Source: Cryobacterium levicorallinum (GTDB taxonomy: Bacteria > Actinomycetota > Actinomycetes > Actinomycetales > Microbacteriaceae). From it: 64,000 nucleotides of DNA. Under the pieces are notes generated by a model, which was not told the origin of the DNA, did not search any database, and was given only the letters and a program-made list of their open reading frames with translations. Shown here one piece after another: positions 45,069 to 52,916 of this stretch (position 1 is the first letter of the stretch; each line of letters opens with the position of its first letter). The translations under genes and the position numbers were made by a program. Where the stretch lies: positions 573,703-637,702 of the forward strand of contig NZ_SOFE01000023.1 of NCBI RefSeq assembly GCF_004402405.1. The letters are read 5' to 3'.

Positions 45069-45976
45069 TGGGCCCGTTTCGGGCCGCGGTTCAAACCGGC
45101 AGCACGACCACCAACCTGAACAAGTACGCCGAGACGGCCCGGGCGAGCTCGACGACCGTCATCGGGCACTATTCCACCTCGTTCGGACTGGCCACCCGGC
45201 TGCTCGACGCCCAGGTGCGCACGCCGGTGCGCACCATCTATGCCCTCGTGCGCATCGCCGACGAGATCGTGGACGGCGCCGCCGCCGAGGCCGGTGTCTC
45301 CATCGAGGAACAGCGGCACCTGCTCGACGAGCTCGAACTCGAGACCGAGCGGGCGATCGTACGCGGCTACAGCACGAACCTGGTAGTGCACGCCTTTGCT
45401 GCAACGGCCCGCCAGTCGGGCATCGACTCCAGTCTGATCGCCCCATTCTTTGCGTCGATGCGCCGGGACCTCGACCCGGAACCATTCACCGCCGAGGGCG
45501 TCGCCGAATATATTTACGGCTCGGCCGAGGTGATCGGACTCATGTGCCTACGCTGCTTTCTGCAACACTCACCCCGCACCGCCGCCGAAGTCAGTGTGCT
45601 CGAAGACGGTGCCCGCCACCTGGGCGCGGCCTTTCAGAAGATCAATTTTCTGCGCGACCTGTCCTGCGATCGTGAGGTGCTCGGCCGCAACTACTTTCCG
45701 GGAATCGACCCGCTGAACCTCAGCGACCCGCAGAAAAATGCGATCCTCGAAGACATTGATGCCGACCTCGAGATCGCCAGCGCCGTGCTGCCCCTGCTGC
45801 CCGCCAGCTGCCGCCGGGCCGTGGCCGCAGCGCAGGGCCTGTTCACCCGCCTGTCGAATCGACTACGGTCGACACCGGCCGATCGATTACTGCGCTCCCG
45901 CGTTCGGGTGCCGGATGGAGAAAAATTCGTGATTGCTCTGACCGCTACCTTCGGACCCGGCGCGTGGAAGCGATGA
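45068..45976 (+). CDS. crtB: Phytoene synthase
   Basis: 302 aa squalene/phytoene synthase family. The two Asp-rich motifs are RIADEIVDG (about 58-66) and NFLRDLSCDREVLGRNYFPG (about 193-212). It joins two geranylgeranyl diphosphates head to head to give C40 phytoene. ATG start overlaps the crtE stop by one base; its own stop overlaps the crtI ATG (ATGA). Confidence 0.95.
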   Translation: MGPFRAAVQTGSTTTNLNKYAETARASSTTVIGHYSTSFGLATRLLDAQVRTPVRTIYALVRIADEIVDGAAAEAGVSIEEQRHLLDELELETERAIVRGYSTNLVVHAFAATARQSGIDSSLIAPFFASMRRDLDPEPFTAEGVAEYIYGSAEVIGLMCLRCFLQHSPRTAAEVSVLEDGARHLGAAFQKINFLRDLSCDREVLGRNYFPGIDPLNLSDPQKNAILEDIDADLEIASAVLPLLPASCRRAVAAAQGLFTRLSNRLRSTPADRLLRSRVRVPDGEKFVIALTATFGPGAWKR

Positions 45977-47619
45977 CCGGTCCAGGAACCACCGGCACCG
46001 GACGTACCCGCACGATCGTGGTCGGCGGCGGTATCGCCGGCCTCGCGAGTGCAGCCCTGCTCGCCCGCGAGGGCCATGAGGTGACCCTGCTCGAGGCCCG
46101 TTCCGAGCTCGGCGGGCGGGCCGGCGTGTGGAACACCGGTGGCTTTCACTTCGACACCGGCCCATCGTGGTATCTCATGCCCGAGGTATTCGAGCACTTC
46201 TACCGCCTGCTCGGAACCTCCGCAGCCGAACAACTCGACCTCGTCAAGCTGGACCCGGGCTATCGGGTGCACTTTGAAGGGGACAAGGCCCCGGTGGATA
46301 TTCTCGCTGACCGGGCCGCCAACATCCGCTTATTTGAGCAGCTGCAGCCGGGGGCCGGGGCGGCGCTTCGCCGTTACCTCGACTCGGCCGCCGAGACCTA
46401 CGACCTGGCCGTGCAGCGTTTTCTGTACTCCAGCTACGAATCGTTTCGCCCGTTTTTAGTGCCCGACGTGCTGCGGCGGCTCGGACGGCTGGCCCGTCTG
46501 CTGCTGCAACCACTGGACAAGTTCGTGGCTGGCTTTGTCAGCGACCCCCGACTGCGGCAGATCCTCGGCTACCCGGCGGTCTTTCTCGGGTCGGCGCCGA
46601 ACCTGACGCCGTCGATGTACCACCTCATGAGCCATCTCGATCTGGCCGACGGCGTGCTTTACCCGCAGGGCGGTTTCGGAACCCTGATCGACAGCATCTC
46701 CGCCCTCGCTCGCGCCGAGGGTGTGCAGCTTGTCACCGGCGCACGGGTCACCGCGATTCGGGTCAGCGATCAGAAGGCCATCGCCGGGGTGAGCTACCTG
46801 GACGCCGAAGACCAGCTGCAGTATCTGCACGCCGACACGGTCGTGTCGTCGGCGGACCTGCACCACACGGAGACCGAGCTGGTGCCGGCCGAACTGCAAA
46901 CCTATCCCCAGCGCTGGTGGGACAAGCGCGTCTCGGGCCCTGGGGCCGTGCTGGTCATGCTCGGCGTGACCGGGGAAATCTCCCAGCTGCAGCACCACTC
47001 ACTGTTCTTCACCACGGACTGGGGTAAGAACTTTGGGCAGATTTTCGGCAAGCGCCCCTCGGTGCCGTCACCGGCCTCGCTCTACGTCTGCATGCCGAGC
47101 GCCACGGATAAGTCGGTGGCGCCGGCTGGAAGCAGCAACCTGTTCGTGCTGGTGCCGGTGCCGCCCGACGTGACCCTTGGCCACGGTGGTGTCAACGGTG
47201 CCGGCTCGCGGACGATCGAGCTGATCGCGGATGCCGCCATCGAGCAGGTCTCCCGCTGGGCCGGTATCCCCGACTTGGCCGACCGGATCGTGGTGCGCCG
47301 CACCGTCGGTCCGGCCGACTTCGCCGCTGACCTGAACAGTTGGAAGGGCGGCGCCCTCGGCCCCGCGCACACCCTGCGGCAGAGCGCCTTTCTGCGCGGT
47401 TCGAACATGTCGAAGAAAATCTCGGGACTGTACTACGCCGGCGGTACAACCATTCCCGGTATTGGGCTGCCTATGTGCCTGATCAGCGCCGAGATTTTGC
47501 TTAAGCGGATGCGCCACGACACGACCACGGGACCGCTCGCCGAACCGTTGCCCGCACGTCCGACTCACTTGAACGGGGCTGCCGGAGACCCGGTGAAGTC
47601 TGCGCCGCAGCAATCGTGA
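45973..47619 (+). CDS. crtI: Phytoene desaturase (lycopene-forming)
   Basis: About 548 aa FAD enzyme. The dinucleotide-binding motif VVGGGIAGLASAALLAREGHE lies near residue 17-37, and the C-terminal FAD-associated motif YYAGGTTIPGIGLPM near 490. It introduces four double bonds into phytoene to give lycopene. ATG 45973 forms an ATGA overlap with crtB; GTG 45964 is a less likely start. Its stop overlaps the next start as GTGA. Confidence 0.95.
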   Translation: MTGPGTTGTGRTRTIVVGGGIAGLASAALLAREGHEVTLLEARSELGGRAGVWNTGGFHFDTGPSWYLMPEVFEHFYRLLGTSAAEQLDLVKLDPGYRVHFEGDKAPVDILADRAANIRLFEQLQPGAGAALRRYLDSAAETYDLAVQRFLYSSYESFRPFLVPDVLRRLGRLARLLLQPLDKFVAGFVSDPRLRQILGYPAVFLGSAPNLTPSMYHLMSHLDLADGVLYPQGGFGTLIDSISALARAEGVQLVTGARVTAIRVSDQKAIAGVSYLDAEDQLQYLHADTVVSSADLHHTETELVPAELQTYPQRWWDKRVSGPGAVLVMLGVTGEISQLQHHSLFFTTDWGKNFGQIFGKRPSVPSPASLYVCMPSATDKSVAPAGSSNLFVLVPVPPDVTLGHGGVNGAGSRTIELIADAAIEQVSRWAGIPDLADRIVVRRTVGPADFAADLNSWKGGALGPAHTLRQSAFLRGSNMSKKISGLYYAGGTTIPGIGLPMCLISAEILLKRMRHDTTTGPLAEPLPARPTHLNGAAGDPVKSAPQQS

Positions 47620-47939
47620 CCCTGCTGTACCTGCTCACCCTGCTGGTCTCGCTCGGCGGCATGGTCGTTCTGGACTGGCGCTTTGGTCTGTTCTTCTGGC
47701 ACTCGCCGGTTCGAGCCGCGCTCGTGGTCGGCATCGGCGTGCTGTTCTTTCTGACCTGGGACCTGTTCGGAATCGGCCTGGGCATCTTCTACCGCGGGGA
47801 AACCACCCTGATGACCGGGCTGCAGCTGGCGCCGGAGCTACCGCTCGAGGAGCTCGTCTTTCTCACCTTTCTCTGCTATCTCACCATGATCCTGGTACGG
47901 GGGGCCCAGCTCGTGCTGCACCGGCAAACCCGAGCATGA
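47616..47939 (+). CDS. crtYe: C50 carotenoid epsilon-cyclase, subunit e
   Basis: 107 aa with three membrane segments and the heterodimeric lycopene cyclase motif PELPLEELVFL (about 70-80). With CrtYf it forms one cyclase, closing rings on the C50 precursor flavuxanthin in C. glutamicum to give decaprenoxanthin; beta-ring (CrtYcYd) or gamma-ring (sarcinaxanthin) specificity cannot be told from sequence. GTG start overlaps crtI, and the stop overlaps crtYf. Confidence 0.9.
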   Translation: MTLLYLLTLLVSLGGMVVLDWRFGLFFWHSPVRAALVVGIGVLFFLTWDLFGIGLGIFYRGETTLMTGLQLAPELPLEELVFLTFLCYLTMILVRGAQLVLHRQTRA

Positions 47940-48256
47940 CCTATCTCATCCTGAATACGATCTTTCTGGCCGTGGCCGCCGCCATTGCCACGATGGCGCT
48001 CGCGCGCCAGTTGATTTCCCGCCAATTCGTGGTGTCCGTCACGCTGGCCCTCGCCTTGACCCTGCTACTCACGGCCGTTTTCGATAACCTGATGATCGGG
48101 GCTGGACTGTTCAGCTACGACCCGGCGCATATTTCGGGTCTGTTCGTCGGTCTCGCTCCGATCGAAGATTTTGCCTACCCACTCGCCGCGGCGATTCTGC
48201 TGCCCGCACTGTGGGTTCTCCTGGGCCGTACCAAGATAGGACGAACGGATGACTGA
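47936..48256 (+). CDS. crtYf: C50 carotenoid epsilon-cyclase, subunit f
   Basis: 106 aa, three membrane segments, and the second subunit motif APIEDFAYPLAAA (about 74-86). It works only with the preceding subunit. ATG 47936 overlaps the crtYe stop (ATGA); its end overlaps the start of crtEb by 8 bp. Small split cyclase genes of this kind are typical of actinobacteria. Confidence 0.9.
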   Translation: MTYLILNTIFLAVAAAIATMALARQLISRQFVVSVTLALALTLLLTAVFDNLMIGAGLFSYDPAHISGLFVGLAPIEDFAYPLAAAILLPALWVLLGRTKIGRTDD

Positions 48257-49148
48257 GCAGCTCGGCACGGTGTCATGGAAGACCCGCCAGGTGGTGCTGT
48301 CGTCCCGGCCCCTCAGCTGGATCAATACGGCTTTTCCCTTCGCCGCGGCCTATGTCGTGACCACCGGACGCATCGATGCACTGCTGATCGTTGGCACCCT
48401 GTTCTTTCTCATTCCGTACAACCTGCTCATGTACGGCATCAACGATGTCTTCGACTACGAGTCCGATCTGCGCAATCCTCGGAAGGGCGGCGCGGAGGGG
48501 GCTCTGCTGCATCCCGCTCTGCACCACCTGGTGATCGGCGCCGGCGTCGTGAACGTGGGGCTTGTGGGGGCGGCGATGCTGGTGCTGGCGGGGGCGGAGC
48601 ATCCGTTGTCATGGGTCGTCCTGGCCGGGAGCCTGTTCGCCGTCGTCGCCTACTCGGTGCGCGGACTGCGGTTCAAGGAACGTCCCATTCTGGACTCGAT
48701 CACCTCGAGCACGCACTTCGTCAGCCCGGCCGTCTACGGCCTCGTCGTGGCCGGCGCCACGATCACCCCTGGACTGCTGGCCCTGCTCGCGGCGTTTTTT
48801 CTATGGGGCATGGCCAGCCATGCCTTCGGCGCCGTGCAGGACGTTGAACCCGATCGCCACGCCGGAATCGCGTCGATCGCGACGGCGCTCGGCGCCTGGC
48901 CGACGGTGCGCCTCGCGATCACCTTCTGGGCCCTGGCCGGCCTGCTCATGATGTTCACACCGTGGCCCGGGCCGCTGGCCGCTCTGCTCGTCGTGCCGTA
49001 TATTCTCGCGGTTCGGCCCTTTTGGACGGTCAGCGATGCCGAGTCGGGCCGCGCAAACCGAGGCTGGAAGCGCTTTCTCCGGCTCAATTTTCTGAGCGGA
49101 TTTCTCGTGACCCTGCTGCTGCTCTACTCCATCCGTCTGGCCGCGTGA
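48249..49148 (+). CDS. crtEb: Lycopene elongase (UbiA-family prenyltransferase)
   Basis: 299 aa with about eight membrane segments. The first Asp-rich motif NDVFDYESDLRNPRKGG and the second QDVEPDRHAG match CrtEb/LbtBC enzymes, which add two C5 units to lycopene, giving a C50 carotenoid. Its presence with the split cyclase shows that the pathway ends in a C50 pigment of the decaprenoxanthin or sarcinaxanthin type. Last gene of the crt operon. Confidence 0.93.
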   Translation: MTEQLGTVSWKTRQVVLSSRPLSWINTAFPFAAAYVVTTGRIDALLIVGTLFFLIPYNLLMYGINDVFDYESDLRNPRKGGAEGALLHPALHHLVIGAGVVNVGLVGAAMLVLAGAEHPLSWVVLAGSLFAVVAYSVRGLRFKERPILDSITSSTHFVSPAVYGLVVAGATITPGLLALLAAFFLWGMASHAFGAVQDVEPDRHAGIASIATALGAWPTVRLAITFWALAGLLMMFTPWPGPLAALLVVPYILAVRPFWTVSDAESGRANRGWKRFLRLNFLSGFLVTLLLLYSIRLAA

Positions 49149-49165
49149 CGCAGGCCGAGGCCAGC

Positions 49166-49171
49166 TAGAGT
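49166..49171 (+). promoter_or_regulatory. -10 element of the S4-protein gene, leaderless arrangement
   Basis: TAGAGT, six bases, then ATG 49178. It lies 17 bp past the crtEb stop, so the next gene need not depend on the crt promoter. Confidence 0.5.
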
Positions 49172-49177
49172 CGTGTG

Positions 49178-49555
49178 ATGGAGCTTACTTCTGCCCGGGT
49201 CGACAGCTGGAGCTGGGGCGTTCGCCTGTTCAAGACGCGGTCCATGGCCACGACCGCCTGCCGCGCTGGGCACGTCAAGGTCAACGGTGACAAGGCCAAG
49301 GCCGCGCAGGCGCTGCATATCGGCGACGAGGTACGCGTTCGCACGGCCGGATTCGACCGGGTGCTGATCGTGTCGCGCCTCGTGGTCAAGCGGGTCGGGG
49401 CCTCGCTCGCCGCCGAGTGTTACGTCGACCACACTCCCCCACCGCCGCCGCGCGAGGAGGTCGCGCTGGTGCCGATGCGAGATCGCGGCGCCGGGCGGCC
49501 GACCAAGCGCGAGCGCCGGGAAATCGACGAGCTGCGCGGGCACATCACCGAGTGA
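49178..49555 (+). CDS. S4-domain RNA-binding protein (Hsp15-like)
   Basis: About 125 aa. The S4 fold spans residues 5-60 (RVDSWSWGVRLFKTRSMATTACRAGHVKVNG), with a basic C-terminal tail (GRPTKRERREIDELRG). Hsp15 in E. coli binds stalled 50S subunits that carry nascent chains; this function is likely but not shown in actinobacteria. Start ATG 49178. It is convergent with csrA over 16 bp, with no terminator between them. Confidence 0.87.
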   Translation: MELTSARVDSWSWGVRLFKTRSMATTACRAGHVKVNGDKAKAAQALHIGDEVRVRTAGFDRVLIVSRLVVKRVGASLAAECYVDHTPPPPPREEVALVPMRDRGAGRPTKRERREIDELRGHITE

Positions 49556-49571
49556 CCCGCAGGGGCGACGG

Positions 49572-49925
49572 CTATGGCTGCGCGGGCGGCTGGGCTGCCA
49601 CGGGTACTGCGGCCGCTGCTGGCACGGCCGGGGATTGCGGCGGCTTGGGCCGCGCCTCGGCCTGGGACTGATGTGACTGCGCCGATTGCAGCGCAGCGAG
49701 CATGCCGAGCGACCGTTTAATGCGGTCTTCGGCGTTCTCGTCGACGTGGCTCGCCGCCATGTTGGCCTCGATGACCGCACGCAGCACCTCGTCACGCTGA
49801 ATCTTCACCCCGCGCGGGGCGTCGATTCCGATGCGCACGCTGTCTCCGCGCGCGTCGAGCACGGTGACGACGATGTCGTCACCGATGAGGATTTTCTCCC
49901 CGGGTTTGCGTGTCAGGACCAGCAT
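49572..49925 (-). CDS. csrA: Carbon storage/flagellar translational regulator CsrA with long tail
   Basis: 117 aa. The first 60 residues are a classic CsrA (MLVLTRKPGEKILIGDDI ... APRGVKI), which binds GGA in mRNA leaders and, in Gram-positives, controls flagellin with its antagonist FliW. The last 45-50 residues are rich in Ala, Pro and Gln and are absent from normal CsrA (60-75 aa). It ends the flagellar run, 16 bp after the FlhF-like gene, but has its own -10 TAGGCT six bases before the ATG. Confidence 0.93.
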   Translation of the reverse strand: MLVLTRKPGEKILIGDDIVVTVLDARGDSVRIGIDAPRGVKIQRDEVLRAVIEANMAASHVDENAEDRIKRSLGMLAALQSAQSHQSQAEARPKPPQSPAVPAAAAVPVAAQPPAQP

Positions 49926-49931
49926 TGTTCC

Positions 49932-49937
49932 AGCCTA
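49932..49937 (-). promoter_or_regulatory. -10 element of csrA, leaderless arrangement
   Basis: TAGGCT on the coding strand, GGAACA, then the csrA ATG at 49925. It falls in the 16 bp between the FlhF-like stop and csrA. Confidence 0.5.
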
Positions 49938-49941
49938 TCCT

Positions 49942-50898
49942 TTAGGCCTGCCCCGGACGTGCCGCCCGTCGCCCACTCGGCGGCGCGGCTACGCGGCCGT
50001 CCATCCATTCCACCGGAAGCCCGAACGATTCAACGGAGGTCGGTGAGGTCGTGAAGTGTCGGCCGATGGCCGCGACCGCGTCGATCGGAACGACCGCGTT
50101 GACCATGTTCACCCAGCGCGTGCTGTCCTCGCTCTTGCGCCCGGCATCCACGACAACCCAGATCTGGTCGGCGCCGATCGCCTCGAGGTCGGCCGCACGG
50201 GCCTCCGCGTCGGAGGCCGGGTCGATGCCGAAGGCGATAAAGGCGCTGCAGCCCGTTTCGACCCCGCGGGCACGGGCCGCGCGGGCGCTGCGCCGGTCAT
50301 CCACTCGATCGGCACCGACGACGGTACCGCTGGTGAACACGTCACCACCCCCGGCGAGCCGCTGCATCAGTCGCGCAATGGTGACCGGGTCCTCGCCAAG
50401 ACCAAGAATCAGTACGAGGTCTCCCGGCCGGGTGAGCGGCGCGGGAACCGCGAGGGTGCTGACCCGGCTGGGGCCGGACGTTGACGGGGCCCCGCCGCCC
50501 TCGTACCCGGCGCCGGCCGGCAGCCCTGAAGGCAGCGTCGTCGCAAACGTCAGCTCGTCCATGAGGGCCGCGAAGCCGTCCGAAGCCGTTGACAGCTGCG
50601 GAGCGGTGCGGGCAATTTCGTATTCGGCATCGTCGGCGTCGTCCAGCAGCGCGGCGATTCCGAGGCGTTTGTTCAGGTCGAGCCCGGAATGGGCCGCGCG
50701 TCGTTGCGACTCCGGCGCGGGCACCTCGACGGTGACTTCATAGTGTTGGCGTGCGAAGAAGCCGCGGATGCCGCCGACGGTCACCCGTTCGGCCGCGATA
50801 ATGACCGCGTGCCGACCGTGCACGAGCAGGACCCGCTCCTGCACCTCGCGCAGGGTCGGTCCCTTAAGCAGAAATCGAGTCGGTTCCACGAACCACAC
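49942..50898 (-). CDS. Degenerate FlhF-like SRP-type GTPase
   Basis: 318 aa. The N-terminus (TRFLLKGPTLREVQERVLLVHG ... GIRGFFARQHYEVTV in two parts) matches the FlhF B-domain, and the C-terminal half keeps the outline of an SRP-GTPase fold up to the closing LPVEWMDGRVA. The nucleotide motifs are lost: G1 reads GLGEDPVT rather than GxxGxGKT, G3 lacks DTAG (VVVDAGR), and no TKxD is seen. FlhF places flagella at the pole and activates assembly; this protein probably cannot hydrolyse GTP. It overlaps the flhA end by 35 bp; GTG 50898 or GTG 50889 may be the start. Confidence 0.72.
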   Translation of the reverse strand: MWFVEPTRFLLKGPTLREVQERVLLVHGRHAVIIAAERVTVGGIRGFFARQHYEVTVEVPAPESQRRAAHSGLDLNKRLGIAALLDDADDAEYEIARTAPQLSTASDGFAALMDELTFATTLPSGLPAGAGYEGGGAPSTSGPSRVSTLAVPAPLTRPGDLVLILGLGEDPVTIARLMQRLAGGGDVFTSGTVVGADRVDDRRSARAARARGVETGCSAFIAFGIDPASDAEARAADLEAIGADQIWVVVDAGRKSEDSTRWVNMVNAVVPIDAVAAIGRHFTTSPTSVESFGLPVEWMDGRVAAPPSGRRAARPGQA

Positions 50899-52915
50899 CT
50901 ACCGTCTCAATGGTGACGTTCGCGGAGGTGACTTCCTGGTAGGACAGCACCGGAAGTCCGCCGGTCTGGGTCGAGACCAGCCGGCGGATGGCCGGGCGCA
51001 GTGCCGGAGCACAGACCAGCACGGCCGACAGTCCACTCGCTTCGACCGTGGCGACCGACGCTCGCACCGAGGAGAGCACCGCTTCGATTCGGGCCGGGTC
51101 CATCAGAATCTGGGTTCCCTGATCGGAGGGACGCATCCCCTCGAGCATGCTCTGCTCCAGGGCCGGCTCGATCATGATCACACGCAGTACGGAGCCATCG
51201 AGGTACTGCGCCGTCAGCGCCGGTCCGAGAGCCATGCGCGCCGCCTCGATCAAACCTTCCGGGTCATTCGAAGTTTTCGCGCGCAGGGACAGGGCCTCGT
51301 AGATGCGGGGCAGGTCGTTGATCGGGATCTGCTCGATCAGCAGTCCCTGGAGTACCCGCTGCACCTCGGCGAGGGACAGCAGGCCGGGAATCAGATCGTC
51401 GACCGATGAGGGGTTGACCTGCTTGACGCCGTCGGTGAGTACCCGCACATCTTCGCGGGTGAGTAGCCGGGCCGCGTTGATCGTGATGATCGAGGACAGA
51501 TGGGTCACCACGACGGACACCCGGTCGATCACGGTGGCGCCGGTCATCTCGGCGCTGTGCCGCATCTCGCTCGGCACCCATTTGCCGGCCAGTCCAAAGA
51601 CAGGCTCCACGGTTTCTGTGCCGGGCAGGGTGTCGAGAAAGTCACCGAGCGCGAGTACCTTGCCGGCCGGGGCGATTCCGCGGCCGTATTCGACGCCGGC
51701 GATGCGAATGACATAGGTCGACGACGGCAGGTCGACGCTGTCCCTGGTGCGCACCGGCGGCACGACGACACCGAGATCCATGGCGATTTTGCGCCGCAGT
51801 CCGCGCACCCGGGCGAGCAGGTCGTCCGAGGCGCCCGAGACAATATCGACGAGGTCGGGGGCGAGCATGATCTCCAACGCGTGCACCCGCATCTGCTCGA
51901 TCAGGTCCTCGGTCGTGTCGGTCTTGGCCACGCTCTTCTCCGCCGCTTCACTCGCGGCGGCGGTGGCGACGTTACTCGCCTCACGAACCTTCAGCCGTTG
52001 CGCCACCACGATGAGGGTTCCACCGACGATCAGGAACGGCAGCACCGGCATGCCAGGAATGATCGCCATCAGAATGGCAGCGCCGCCGGCGATGACCAGG
52101 GCCACGCGCGACTGCGTCAGCTGAGCGGATGCCGTCGACCCGATGTCGGTCTCCGCATTGGACCGGGTCACGATCATACCGGTGGAGACGGCCATCAGGA
52201 GTGCGGGAATCTGGGTGACCAGGCCGTCACCGATGGTGAGCAACGCGTAGGTGTTCAACGCGTCGCCGATTTCCATGCCGCGCTGCAACATGCCGATGGC
52301 GATGCCACCGACCAGGTTGATGATGATGATGATGAGGCCGGCGATGGCGTCACCCTTGACGAACTTCGACGCACCGTCCATGGCGCCGTAGAAGTCGGCT
52401 TCGGCGGAGACCTCGGCGCGGCGGGCCTTGGCCTCGGCGTCGGTGATCAGGCCGGCACTGAGGTCGGCGTCGATCGCCATCTGCTTGCCGGGCATGGCAT
52501 CGAGGGTGAATCGGGCGCCCACCTCGGCCACGCGCTCGGCACCCTTGGTAACCACGACGAACTGGATGACCACGAGGATGAGAAAGATGACCGAGCCGAT
52601 GATGATCGAGCCGCCGACGGCGACGTGACCGAAGGCCTCGATAACCTGCCCGGCGTAGCCGTCGCCGAGCACCAGACGAGTGGATGCGACGTTGAGACCG
52701 AGTCGAAACAGGGTCGCCACCAGCAACAGCGATGGGAAGACGGAGAATTCCAGGGGCTTCTTGACGAACATGGTCGTAAGCAGGGTGACCAGGCCCAGCA
52801 TGATATTGACGATGATGAGTATGTCGAGCATGATCGCCGGAATGGGGACGACCAGCAGCAAAATGATGCCGACCACGCCGACCGGAACGGCGAGCTTTGC
52901 GAGGTTCTTATTCAC
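50864..52915 (-). CDS. flhA: Flagellar type III export protein FlhA
   Basis: 683 aa. Eight membrane segments fill residues 8-310; the FHIPEP region (LGLNVASTRLVLGDGYAGQVIEAFG, in two stretches) is conserved, and the large cytoplasmic domain (about 340-683) forms the export gate ring. FlhA works with FlhB, FliP, FliQ and FliR to secrete flagellar parts. GTG 52915 sits one base after the flhB stop. The C-terminus overlaps the FlhF-like gene. Confidence 0.97.
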   Translation of the reverse strand: MNKNLAKLAVPVGVVGIILLLVVPIPAIMLDILIIVNIMLGLVTLLTTMFVKKPLEFSVFPSLLLVATLFRLGLNVASTRLVLGDGYAGQVIEAFGHVAVGGSIIIGSVIFLILVVIQFVVVTKGAERVAEVGARFTLDAMPGKQMAIDADLSAGLITDAEAKARRAEVSAEADFYGAMDGASKFVKGDAIAGLIIIIINLVGGIAIGMLQRGMEIGDALNTYALLTIGDGLVTQIPALLMAVSTGMIVTRSNAETDIGSTASAQLTQSRVALVIAGGAAILMAIIPGMPVLPFLIVGGTLIVVAQRLKVREASNVATAAASEAAEKSVAKTDTTEDLIEQMRVHALEIMLAPDLVDIVSGASDDLLARVRGLRRKIAMDLGVVVPPVRTRDSVDLPSSTYVIRIAGVEYGRGIAPAGKVLALGDFLDTLPGTETVEPVFGLAGKWVPSEMRHSAEMTGATVIDRVSVVVTHLSSIITINAARLLTREDVRVLTDGVKQVNPSSVDDLIPGLLSLAEVQRVLQGLLIEQIPINDLPRIYEALSLRAKTSNDPEGLIEAARMALGPALTAQYLDGSVLRVIMIEPALEQSMLEGMRPSDQGTQILMDPARIEAVLSSVRASVATVEASGLSAVLVCAPALRPAIRRLVSTQTGGLPVLSYQEVTSANVTIETVGVVRGTDSISA

Positions 52916-52916
52916 G

